From an uncultured Rhodospirillales bacterium (GTDB lineage: Bacteria; Pseudomonadota; Alphaproteobacteria; Reyranellales; Reyranellaceae), in the NCBI GenBank assembly GCA_945957125.1, contig CAMFJT010000001.1, positions 20,940 through 84,939 on the forward strand: a stretch of 64,000 nt of DNA, written 5' to 3'. Of this stretch, positions 20,375 to 28,507 are shown one piece after another (position 1 is the stretch's first letter; each line of letters begins with the position of its first letter). The notes below the pieces were generated by a model, which saw only the letters and a program-made list of their open reading frames with translations, was not told the DNA's origin and searched no databases. Both the position numbers and the translations under genes were made by a program.

Positions 20375-21640
20375 ATGGAATTCTACCGCATCTGGCGGAT
20401 CCTGATGGCCAGGAAAGCGCTGTTGATCGGGCTGCCGCTGATCGCTGCCCTCGTCGGCCTTGGCCTGACCTACGTCCTTCCCGAGCAATACGAATCCACG
20501 GCGCTCGTGCTGGTCCGGCCCGGGGAGGCCTTCAAGTTCAACAACAATGCGCCGGATCGGAAGGAAATCCTCGATTTCCCCCTCAGCCAGGCCGCGCCCA
20601 TCGATGCGCCGAGCAAAACCTACATCGAGGTCATCAAGAGCCGGGCGGTCGCGGAGAAGATCGTCGAGGCCCTGCGGCTGGACGTCAAGAAGCCGAAGGA
20701 TACGGAAGGCTTCTTCGGGAAATTGAAGGAAGACGTCAAGGAGTGGGCCAGGAACACGATCAGCACGATCCAGAACTACGCAAAGTACGGTCGCGACATC
20801 CAGGTCTCGGCGTTCGACCAGGCGGTCGAGAACCTCGAGACGAAGCTGATCGTCGCAGTCCGCAAGGACACCTACGCTTTCGACATCACCGCCCGCGCCA
20901 GCGATCCGAAGGAGGCAGCGGCGATCGCCAACATGGCCGCCGAGATCTTCCTCGAGCATAGCGCCGAGGCCTATCGCAGCGAATCGGCGCGCTCGCGCAC
21001 GTTCATCGAAGCGCAGCTCGCGGACAGCCGCAAGGAGCTCGAGAAGGCCAGGGCGGACCTGCTCGCCTACAAGTCCTCGGGTTCCACGTTCGAGCTCACC
21101 TCGGAATACAACGAGAAGCTCAAGGCCGTGTCCGATCTCGAGAGCACTCTCGCCAAGATCGACGGCAAGCTGGCCGGTCTGAAACATACTTTCAGCAAGG
21201 ACAGCCCGACGGTGATCGGTCAGGAGGCGGAGCGCGCCGAGCTGATGGAGCAGATCAGGCGCGGGCGGGCCCAGCTCGCCGACTTCCCGGAGAAGGAGAA
21301 GCGGCTCAATGCGCTGGTTCTGAACGAGAAGCTCGCCAAGGAGAGCTACGAATTCTTCCTGAAGCGCTACGAGGAGGCGCGGGTCAAGGAGTCCTCGGTC
21401 GCCAGCGAGATCCGTGTCGTCTCCCGGGCCGAACCCGGCCTCTATCCGGTAAAGCCGGTGAAGTACATCTACGCCGGGCTGAGCTTCCTGGTTGCCCTGG
21501 TCCTGGCGATCGGCTGGGCCCTGTTCACCGAGCCCCTCGATCCCCGGGTGCGGACGATCCACGACCTCGAGGACGAGTTCGACGTGCCGGTGCTGGGCTC
21601 CGTTCCCAAGCTCAAGCAGCTGACGAGGGCGGGGGGATGA
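20375..21640 (+). CDS. Wzz/GNVR-domain chain-length determinant (no fused kinase)
   Basis: N- and C-terminal TM, coiled coil, 'VSRAEPGLYPVKPVKYIYAGLSFLVAL'. Confidence 0.88.
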   Translation: MEFYRIWRILMARKALLIGLPLIAALVGLGLTYVLPEQYESTALVLVRPGEAFKFNNNAPDRKEILDFPLSQAAPIDAPSKTYIEVIKSRAVAEKIVEALRLDVKKPKDTEGFFGKLKEDVKEWARNTISTIQNYAKYGRDIQVSAFDQAVENLETKLIVAVRKDTYAFDITARASDPKEAAAIANMAAEIFLEHSAEAYRSESARSRTFIEAQLADSRKELEKARADLLAYKSSGSTFELTSEYNEKLKAVSDLESTLAKIDGKLAGLKHTFSKDSPTVIGQEAERAELMEQIRRGRAQLADFPEKEKRLNALVLNEKLAKESYEFFLKRYEEARVKESSVASEIRVVSRAEPGLYPVKPVKYIYAGLSFLVALVLAIGWALFTEPLDPRVRTIHDLEDEFDVPVLGSVPKLKQLTRAGG

Positions 21641-21761
21641 GATCGGGGGCGGCCGTCGAACCGCCGTTTGATCTTTCGCATGCGCACAGGTAGGCTGAAG
21701 TCATCCTGTCGAGTCCGTCGAGCCTGCGGCTTTCAGGGTCCAACCCGCTTTTATCGGTCGA

Positions 21762-22757
21762 ATGAAGAACTCGATGTCGGAAACTAAAGCCGCAGGAGAC
21801 GGTGTCGGCGCGTCCCCGATCGTGGTGTCGATCATCATCGCCACCTACAACGCGGCCGGGCTTCTTGCCGATTGCCTGCGGTCGATCTACGAGAATCCGC
21901 CGAGCGAGCCGTACGAGATCATCGTCGTCGACGATGCCTCGCGCGATCGTACCAGCGAGATGGTGCGCGAGGAATTCCCCGACGTGGTGCTCTTCACGAA
22001 CAAGGTGAACAGCCACTACGCGACATCGAACAACCTGGCCTTCAGGCACGCCCGGGGGGAATTCTTCTTCCTCCTCAACAACGACACGATCGTGTTGCCG
22101 AACGCGATCGATCGCATGGTGGCTTTCCTGCGTCAGCATCCGGAAGCCGGATCGGTCGGCAGCAAGCTGCTCAACGAGGACGGATCGATCCAGTGGTCGG
22201 TCAAGACGTTGCCCAACGTGGGTTCCGCGCTTTTCGGCGCCCGTTCCTTCCTCACGCGGATATTCCCGAACAACCGCTTCTCGCGCGAGCATCTGCAGCA
22301 TTTGAGCCACGATCTGACCAAGCCGTTCGTTGCGGGCTACGTGTCGAGCGCCTCGGTCATGATGCCGCGCGACGTCGTCATGAAGGCGGGCGATCTCGAT
22401 CGCCGTCTCTCGTATCACGTCGATGCCGATTACTGTAAGCGGATCGCCGACCTGGGATACTGCAATTACTATCTTCCTGACGCCGTCGTCATTCATTTGA
22501 ATCACAGAGGCGGCACGATGGTGCATTGGCGGCGCCGGTTTCGGTCGGTCGTCGAATTCCACCGCGGCAGCTACATCTACTACGACAAGCACATGCGGCA
22601 GACCGCATCCCTGCCGATGCGGGCGATCGTGGTCGGCGGCCTCTCGGCGCGCTTCGTCGTCTCTCTCGCGATGCAGGCCGCGCTGGAGGTCTGTGGCCTC
22701 GCAACCGCCGCCGGTCGGCAGCTCACTCGCCCGAACCCGAGGAAGCCGGCGGTCTGA
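21762..22757 (+). CDS. Glycosyltransferase family 2
   Basis: 'VSIIIATYNAAGLLADCLRSIYENPPSEPYEIIVVDDASRDRT', 'FFLLNNDTIVLPNAI'. Confidence 0.92.
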   Translation: MKNSMSETKAAGDGVGASPIVVSIIIATYNAAGLLADCLRSIYENPPSEPYEIIVVDDASRDRTSEMVREEFPDVVLFTNKVNSHYATSNNLAFRHARGEFFFLLNNDTIVLPNAIDRMVAFLRQHPEAGSVGSKLLNEDGSIQWSVKTLPNVGSALFGARSFLTRIFPNNRFSREHLQHLSHDLTKPFVAGYVSSASVMMPRDVVMKAGDLDRRLSYHVDADYCKRIADLGYCNYYLPDAVVIHLNHRGGTMVHWRRRFRSVVEFHRGSYIYYDKHMRQTASLPMRAIVVGGLSARFVVSLAMQAALEVCGLATAAGRQLTRPNPRKPAV

Positions 22758-23229
22758 CCGGCGCATCGGAGGTGCTGTCGTCGCCCGCGCCGGCCCGCCG
22801 CTTTCCGACCTCGATGGAGGGAAACCGCACCGACAGCACGATGGTGTGGCCAGTCGCTTCCCACGAATGCACCACGTCGGGCCCGAATATCACGTAGTCG
22901 CCCTGTTTCCCGAGCACCACGCTCTGCGGCGTGGCGCCGACATGCAGCTCGACCTTGAGGGTTCCCTGAATCAGGATCGATACGGTCGTGGCGTTGCCGT
23001 TGGCCCATGGCTGCGACCGCTTGTGCCCGTCGGGATGTATTCCCCATTTCAGCTCGACACCGTCCTGGTGGCGCAAGCCCTCTGCTGCCGGGACGAATTG
23101 CCCGAGGAACCAGCCGCTGTCGCGAACCTGATCGGCCGCCGCATTGCCGACATAAAATGCTGTTCTGCTATCCATGTAGTCGCCTTTGCCCAAATCCCGT
23201 AAGCTTACCGTAAGTTCGCCGCGGAACAT
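22723..23229 (-). CDS. Cupin-domain protein
   Basis: 'WGIHPDGHKRSQPW...VSILIQGTLKVELHV...YVIFGPDVVHSWEA' cupin motifs; true start may be MDSRTAFY. Confidence 0.7.
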   Translation of the reverse strand: MFRGELTVSLRDLGKGDYMDSRTAFYVGNAAADQVRDSGWFLGQFVPAAEGLRHQDGVELKWGIHPDGHKRSQPWANGNATTVSILIQGTLKVELHVGATPQSVVLGKQGDYVIFGPDVVHSWEATGHTIVLSVRFPSIEVGKRRAGAGDDSTSDAPVRPPASSGSGE

Positions 23230-23389
23230 TCGTGTGATGCAGTTGAAATGTCGCCTAAGTCTTTAATCGATATCGTCAATTCAATCTCTTTCGAAAATGT
23301 TACCGGCGTTCTCACCTTCGGCTTGATATCGATGGGATTTAAAGTATGGTCGAAGGGACTATTTGGAAGATATTTTTAGGAGTGCGGCT

Positions 23390-24679
23390 ATGTCTATTGA
23401 GGAACTGACCGCCAGGCCAGCCCAGGCAAATGATATCAATGCAGCGCTTGAACACAGTCTCACGAATGAGTGGGACGCCAAGATTGTCACTTATCCGAAC
23501 GACAAGTATCCGTTCAATGAATGGATCCTGGGCCGTATTCGCGGGATGGGTTACAAGCTCGACGACCTGAGCTACCTGCACGAGAGCGTTCCTCTGGACG
23601 AGGTGTACAAGGTCACCAAGCAGCTCTGCGCCGATACCAACCTGCCCGAGTTCCGCCGGATGCTGAACAATTTCGTGCGCGACGTCGTCGTGCCGAAGGG
23701 CAAGCTGCGCCTGCCGGTGGCGGTGCAGCGGTTCATGAACGTGCGCATCATGCTTCCGACCACGCCGGAGCTGTTCTTCCCCTATCACACCGGCCTGCTC
23801 TACGGTCACGGCATCGCATCGCGCAGCATCTGGATGCCCTTCGTCGACGTTACCGCTGACGAGGACCTCACTCGCTCGATGCAGATCATCCCGATCAAGA
23901 AGTCGCGCGAGCTTGCCAAGCAGGCGATCGACGAGCGGCTGAACATGGCGCAGATGACGAAGCTGTTTGCCCAGCACAGCCACCAGATCAAGGCTGGTCC
24001 GGGCAGCTGCTGCTTCTTCAGCCAGGAGCACATCCACGGTTCGGGACGCCCCAACACGACGGGCAAGACCCGCGTCAGCATGGACTTCCGCATCGCCGAG
24101 GGAATTTACGGCGATCTGCTCGGGCGCAAGATCCCGGCCGGTTACTTCCACATCATTCCCAATACCGAGGAGGAAGAGGAGCGGCTCTCCAAGCGCGCTC
24201 CGCGTTCGGAGGCTTACAACAACGGCAAGCCGAACATCTTCTACGTCGCCAACAACACGGCCGCGACGTACTCGGTGCCGGTCCATCTTCAGCGCTACAT
24301 GCTGAACGACTACATGACCAAGAAGGGTCTGACCTGGAACTACGAGCTGTTCGACCTCGAGGACATGCTCCACTGCCCGACCCTCATGCACCTCATCGAG
24401 GAGCGCAACGCCAACACGGTGATGTACAGCATCTTCGCCCTTCCCGAGGAGGAGGCCGAGCGCAACCGCCTGCTCGAGATCGCGGTCAAGAGGGGCAACA
24501 TCATCCACTTCGTCAACGAAGACCTCCAGCTGACGAACGCCGACGATCTGGAGACGATCAAGAACTACCTGTCGTTCTCCAAGTACGGCCATTCGCGCCT
24601 GCCGATCGGCCTGCCGATCTCGGGCCAGACCAAGGCCTACTTCGACAAGTGGGGAGCCTCCCTGGCGCAGAACAGCTGA
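23390..24679 (+). CDS. Fusion: 2OG-Fe(II) oxygenase-like domain + LIC12192-like sporadic carbohydrate cluster domain
   Basis: RBS 'taggag' before ATG 23390; 'YHTGLLYGHGIASRSIWMPFVDV' and 'HIHGSGRPNTTGKTRVSMDFR' (2OG-like); C-term 'TYSVPVHLQRYMLNDYMTKKGLTWNYELFDLEDMLHCPTLMHLIEE...VMYSIFALPEEEAERNRLLEIAVKRGNIIHFVNEDLQL' (LIC12192-like). Confidence 0.75.
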   Translation: MSIEELTARPAQANDINAALEHSLTNEWDAKIVTYPNDKYPFNEWILGRIRGMGYKLDDLSYLHESVPLDEVYKVTKQLCADTNLPEFRRMLNNFVRDVVVPKGKLRLPVAVQRFMNVRIMLPTTPELFFPYHTGLLYGHGIASRSIWMPFVDVTADEDLTRSMQIIPIKKSRELAKQAIDERLNMAQMTKLFAQHSHQIKAGPGSCCFFSQEHIHGSGRPNTTGKTRVSMDFRIAEGIYGDLLGRKIPAGYFHIIPNTEEEEERLSKRAPRSEAYNNGKPNIFYVANNTAATYSVPVHLQRYMLNDYMTKKGLTWNYELFDLEDMLHCPTLMHLIEERNANTVMYSIFALPEEEAERNRLLEIAVKRGNIIHFVNEDLQLTNADDLETIKNYLSFSKYGHSRLPIGLPISGQTKAYFDKWGASLAQNS

Positions 24680-24722
24680 GGCTGCTGCGAGCGCAGCAGT
24701 AACCGCTTCATCGGGCAGGGGC

Positions 24723-24746
24723 GTCGGGTCGCATTTTCGACCCGAC
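24723..24746. terminator. Hairpin, 9-bp perfect stem (gtcgggtcg-catttt-cgacccgac)
   Basis: Direct reading. Confidence 0.6.
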
Positions 24747-24751
24747 GGCGA

Positions 24752-24781
24752 CAGGAAGACGAGCTTCGGCTTTTCTTCCTG
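24752..24781. terminator. Long hairpin with UUCG tetraloop (caggaagacgagc-ttcg-gcttttcttcctg)
   Basis: 13-bp stem with one mismatch and one G-U pair; A-rich 5' and U-rich 3' arm. Confidence 0.7.
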
Positions 24782-24882
24782 CCTGTCGTTGCGTGAGGCA
24801 TACGGAATCAACAGCGGCGAAGTGCTGGAGAACGATTGCTCGTGTGCGCTCATCGTGACTGTCGGCGCCGGAAGCTCCTCCC

Positions 24883-25704
24883 GTGAACGCGGGAGCGACT
24901 GAAGAACAGGCGGCGAGCCGGATTTCGAGACGCGACTTACTACAGCAACATCACGGACGGGTGCACGCAGTGCCCGTCCGCGATGTCGTCGGTTCATCCG
25001 GATGGCTGGCGGAGACGTCGTATCGCATCGTCGAAGTCACGGCGGCCGCGATCGGGCTCATTGTAAGCCTGCCGATCCTGCTGGTTGCAGCGGTGCTTGT
25101 GCGCATCGACTCGCCGGGGCCGATCCTGTTCCTGCACCGGCGCCCCGCGCGCTCGGTGGTTCGCGACGGGCGCAGCCTCATCGGGCGAACGGATCTCGTC
25201 CCGCCGCCCGGCGGCTTCGAGCCGAATACCCTCTACCTGGTGCCCAGCTATTTCACCCTGATCAAATTTCGGACGATGTACGCGGATTCGCGGACACGCT
25301 TTCCCGATCTTTACCGCTACTCGTTCACCGCAACGAATTTCCACCAGCAGTTCCCCACCCCCAATCCCGATCCCCGGATCACGCGGGTGGGAAGCGTCCT
25401 GCGCAAGATGTCGATCGACGAGCTGCCGAACCTGTGGTCGGTCGTGGTCGGGGATATCCGGCTGGTTGGTCCGCGCCCGGAAGCGCCGGAAGTGCTGCAG
25501 TTCTATACGCCGCAGGAGATGTACAAGTTCGCCTGCAAGCCCGGCATCACCGGCCTGGCGCAGATCAATGGGCGCGGTCTGCTGACCTGGGGCGAGACGC
25601 TGGCCTGGGACCTGAAGTACATCGGCCAGCGAAGCGTCGCCCTGGACCTGAAGATCATCCTGCTGACGTTGTGGCGGGTGGTCACGCGGTTCGGCGCGTT
25701 CTAG
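24883..25704 (+). CDS. Undecaprenyl-phosphate sugar transferase (initiating phosphoglycosyl transferase)
   Basis: 'SPGPILFLHRR', 'LIKFRTMY', 'RKMSIDELPNLWSVVVGDIRLVGPRPE', 'KPGITGLAQINGRG'. Confidence 0.93.
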   Translation: MNAGATEEQAASRISRRDLLQQHHGRVHAVPVRDVVGSSGWLAETSYRIVEVTAAAIGLIVSLPILLVAAVLVRIDSPGPILFLHRRPARSVVRDGRSLIGRTDLVPPPGGFEPNTLYLVPSYFTLIKFRTMYADSRTRFPDLYRYSFTATNFHQQFPTPNPDPRITRVGSVLRKMSIDELPNLWSVVVGDIRLVGPRPEAPEVLQFYTPQEMYKFACKPGITGLAQINGRGLLTWGETLAWDLKYIGQRSVALDLKIILLTLWRVVTRFGAF

Positions 25705-25721
25705 GGGCTCCGGAGCGACCG

Positions 25722-26483
25722 TCACACCGGGGCGAGGCAGGCGAAATCCTCGAGCTTCTGGCGATCGAGGATCACCACCGTATCGAGCCCGACCAGCGCG
25801 ATCAGCCCCTTCGCCTTCAGCTTCGTGAACGATCGGCTCACGGTTTCGATCTTCATGCCGAGATACTCGGCGATCTGCTGGCGCGACAGCCGGAGGTTGA
25901 GTGGCGGCCGGGCGCCGAGCCTCGTGGCGTAGATGTTGCCGAGCTGGAGAAGGAAATAGGCGACCCGTTCCGTCGTATTGAGCTGGCCGATGGCGGCCAT
26001 GTTCTCCGCGGCGCGCTTGAGCTTGTTGGTCATGTCCTGGCCGAGCGCCGCGGCGAGGTCGAGATGCTGGGCGGCGTAGGCATTGAACTTCTGTCGATCG
26101 AAGGCGCAGGCCTCGACGTCGGTGACGGCATCGCCGCCGAAATTGTACGTGCCTGCGTTCTCGAGATAGCCGCAAAGATCGCCGATCGTGTGCAGGGCGA
26201 CGATCTGGCGCCGCCCGTCCTCCAGCGTGCGGTGAACGGCAACGATGCCCTTCGTCACCTTGTAGAACATGCCGATCGGGTCGCCCGCGCGGAACATGAC
26301 GTCGCCCTTCTTCCAGCGCCGCACCCCGCCCATCGTCAGGAACCGGGCCAGCCTGCCGTCGTCGAGCGGCGCGCAGATGCCGATCGTCCGTCCGGGGCAC
26401 AGCGAGCACGGCAGCTTGACGGCTGGCGGCAGGGAAGTGGTCTGCAGGGCTGTCGCCGTCGGGCGATGAGGATAGATGTTCAC
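25722..26483 (-). CDS. Crp/Fnr-family regulator, FnrN-like with CX2CX7C
   Basis: 'CSLCPGRTIGIC' plus 'GDLCGYL'; HTH 'LSRQQIAEYLGMKIETVSRSFTKLKAKGLI'; GTG start assigned, ORF runs to 26585. Confidence 0.88.
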   Translation of the reverse strand: MNIYPHRPTATALQTTSLPPAVKLPCSLCPGRTIGICAPLDDGRLARFLTMGGVRRWKKGDVMFRAGDPIGMFYKVTKGIVAVHRTLEDGRRQIVALHTIGDLCGYLENAGTYNFGGDAVTDVEACAFDRQKFNAYAAQHLDLAAALGQDMTNKLKRAAENMAAIGQLNTTERVAYFLLQLGNIYATRLGARPPLNLRLSRQQIAEYLGMKIETVSRSFTKLKAKGLIALVGLDTVVILDRQKLEDFACLAPV

Positions 26484-26526
26484 GGGCTGCTCCGGCGTGT
26501 TCGGAGAGGAAGGGGGCTGCCTGGTG

Positions 26527-27312
26527 CTAGTAGAGATCGGGGACCGTCCGTCGCTCCGCGATCGACCGGTAGTCGTCGTATGCACGGGCCTCGAGCCGGG
26601 CCGGGAGCTTCAGGGCGGCGCGATGCACGGGCTCGTAGGGGAACTGCGAGACGATGTGCGAGATCGCGTTGAGCGTCCCGCTCCGCACGTCGTCCATATG
26701 CACGATGTGCCAGGGTGCGTGGCGGGTATCGGTGTGCTCGAACACCAGATCCCGGGCGCGCGAATGATCGTACCACCGGCGATGCAGCTCGAGGCCGCGC
26801 GGCGTGACCTGCCAGCGTCGCAGGGGATCGGCCAGACACTCCGTCATGCGTCGCTCCTCCTCCTCTGGTCCGACTTCGATCCAGAGCTTCACGAGCCTCA
26901 CGCCGGCGTCGACCAGCAGCTGCTCGGCCAGGGGGCAGGCCTTGAGGAATTGCAGGTGCTGCTCGTGGGTACACAAGCCCAAGACGAAATCGACGGTTGC
27001 CGAACGGTACCAGCTTTCTCCCAGCATAGCGATCTCCCCCGCGGCCGGGAAGTATCGGGCGAAGGGCTGCATGTGGTTCTCCGTCTCGGCCGCGTTGTCC
27101 TCGGCAGAACCGCTGGTCACGCGGAAGATGCGCGGGTCGGTGCACTGGGCGAGGGTGCGGAGGAGGTGGTCTTTGTCGCCCGAGAACCGCCCCTCCAGCA
27201 CGATCACGCCGCGCTGCCGGGAGAGCACGACCCACTCCTGCAGCCGGCAAAGCTCGAGCTGCAGCCGGTGCAACTCGGCGTCGAATGGCTTCCTCTTCGG
27301 CGGGCTGGACAT
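26527..27312 (-). CDS. PPK2-family protein with degenerate catalytic motifs (putative pseudo-kinase)
   Basis: Collinear with PPK2 at 37272, but Walker A is 'GRFSGDKDH' and Walker B region 'LGESWYRS'. Confidence 0.8.
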   Translation of the reverse strand: MSSPPKRKPFDAELHRLQLELCRLQEWVVLSRQRGVIVLEGRFSGDKDHLLRTLAQCTDPRIFRVTSGSAEDNAAETENHMQPFARYFPAAGEIAMLGESWYRSATVDFVLGLCTHEQHLQFLKACPLAEQLLVDAGVRLVKLWIEVGPEEEERRMTECLADPLRRWQVTPRGLELHRRWYDHSRARDLVFEHTDTRHAPWHIVHMDDVRSGTLNAISHIVSQFPYEPVHRAALKLPARLEARAYDDYRSIAERRTVPDLY

Positions 27313-27372
27313 CGTCGGCGGCTCTGTCGATGGCGGGACGCTCAGGGTAGCGTCCAGACGGGCTGCCCTCCC

Positions 27373-27386
27373 TTGACTTTGGTCAA
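27373..27386. promoter_or_regulatory. FNR/FixK-like anaerobox TTGACtttgGTCAA
   Basis: Perfect palindromic half sites; 61 bp upstream of PPK2-like start (27312). Confidence 0.75.
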
Positions 27387-27409
27387 GCCATCGGAGCAGA
27401 GGATGCCGG

Positions 27410-28378
27410 ATGGGAGCTGGGCCGCGGATCACGAGGCGGGCTGTTCTGGCCGGCGCGGCGCTGCCCGCCGGCGCGCTCGCGCAGGGTTGGCCGGAGAAGC
27501 CCATCCGGCTCGTCCTCGCCGGGCCTCCGGGCGGCATCATCGATGTCGGCGCGCGGGCTGTCCTGGAAGCACTCTCCGCGGAGTTGCATCAGACGGTGGT
27601 GCTCGACCATCGCCCTGGCGCGGGCGGCATGATCGCCGCCCAGATTGCCTCGGGTGCCCCGCCCGACGGTTACACGCTCCTGCTGACGGTCTCGGAGATC
27701 TCGGCGATCCAGTTCCTCACGTCCGTGAAGTTCGACCTGCAGCGCGATCTCGTGCCGATCGCCACGATCGGGGAAGGCGCTGCGCTGGTCTGCGTTCCCG
27801 GCGGCATGGCGGTCGGCTCGTTGCACGAGTTGATCGCCTACGCGAGGAGCAATCGGGGAGCCGTGCGATACCTCAATCCCGGCAACGGCACGCGCCAGCA
27901 TCTCATCCCCGAACAGCTCAACCGGGCGTTCGGCACGGGCATGATCGCTGTCCCCTACCGCGGCCTTCCTCCCGGCATCGTCGACCTGCTCGAAGGACGG
28001 ATCGAGCTGGGCGTCGTCAGCACCGCGCTGGTCCTGTCCCATGTCGATGGCGGCGCGCTGCGCGCCATCGCCACCCTCGGCGAACGCCGGCTGAGCCGGT
28101 TGCCCGGGGTGCCGACGATCGGCGAGCAGGGTCTCGGCGAGATGAACGTTCGGTCGATCCTGACTCTGTTCGGCCCGCCCCGCCTCGCCCCTCCGATCGT
28201 CCAACGGCTCAACCTCGCCGTCGGCCGCGCGATCGCGAGCCCGGCCGCGCAGGCCTATCTCGCCGCCGCCGACATCCTGACCGAGACTTCCGATCCGGAA
28301 GACCTGCGCCGTCGGCTTGCCGAAGACCAGACGCGGTTCGCAGCCCTGCTCGAGTCGCTCGAGCTCAAGCCGGGATGA
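27410..28378 (+). CDS. Tripartite tricarboxylate transporter substrate-binding protein (Bug family)
   Basis: 'WPEKPIRLVLAGPPGGIIDVGARAV', 'VVLDHRPGAGGMIAAQ', 'PPDGYTLLL'. Confidence 0.88.
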   Translation: MGAGPRITRRAVLAGAALPAGALAQGWPEKPIRLVLAGPPGGIIDVGARAVLEALSAELHQTVVLDHRPGAGGMIAAQIASGAPPDGYTLLLTVSEISAIQFLTSVKFDLQRDLVPIATIGEGAALVCVPGGMAVGSLHELIAYARSNRGAVRYLNPGNGTRQHLIPEQLNRAFGTGMIAVPYRGLPPGIVDLLEGRIELGVVSTALVLSHVDGGALRAIATLGERRLSRLPGVPTIGEQGLGEMNVRSILTLFGPPRLAPPIVQRLNLAVGRAIASPAAQAYLAAADILTETSDPEDLRRRLAEDQTRFAALLESLELKPG

Positions 28379-28388
28379 CGGCGCCATG

Positions 28389-28402
28389 TTGACAAAAATC
28401 AA
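28389..28402. promoter_or_regulatory. FNR/FixK-like anaerobox TTGACaaaaATCAA
   Basis: Upstream of the DUF2254 gene. Confidence 0.75.
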
Positions 28403-28507
28403 GGACGCGTTCGAGGCGCCGGTTCTACAGACCGTCGCAACGAGGGAGGGCGAGCCGGTTCGCGGCGAAGCCCGTGGCGAGCGACGGACGACGATTGGCT
28501 GAAGCTC

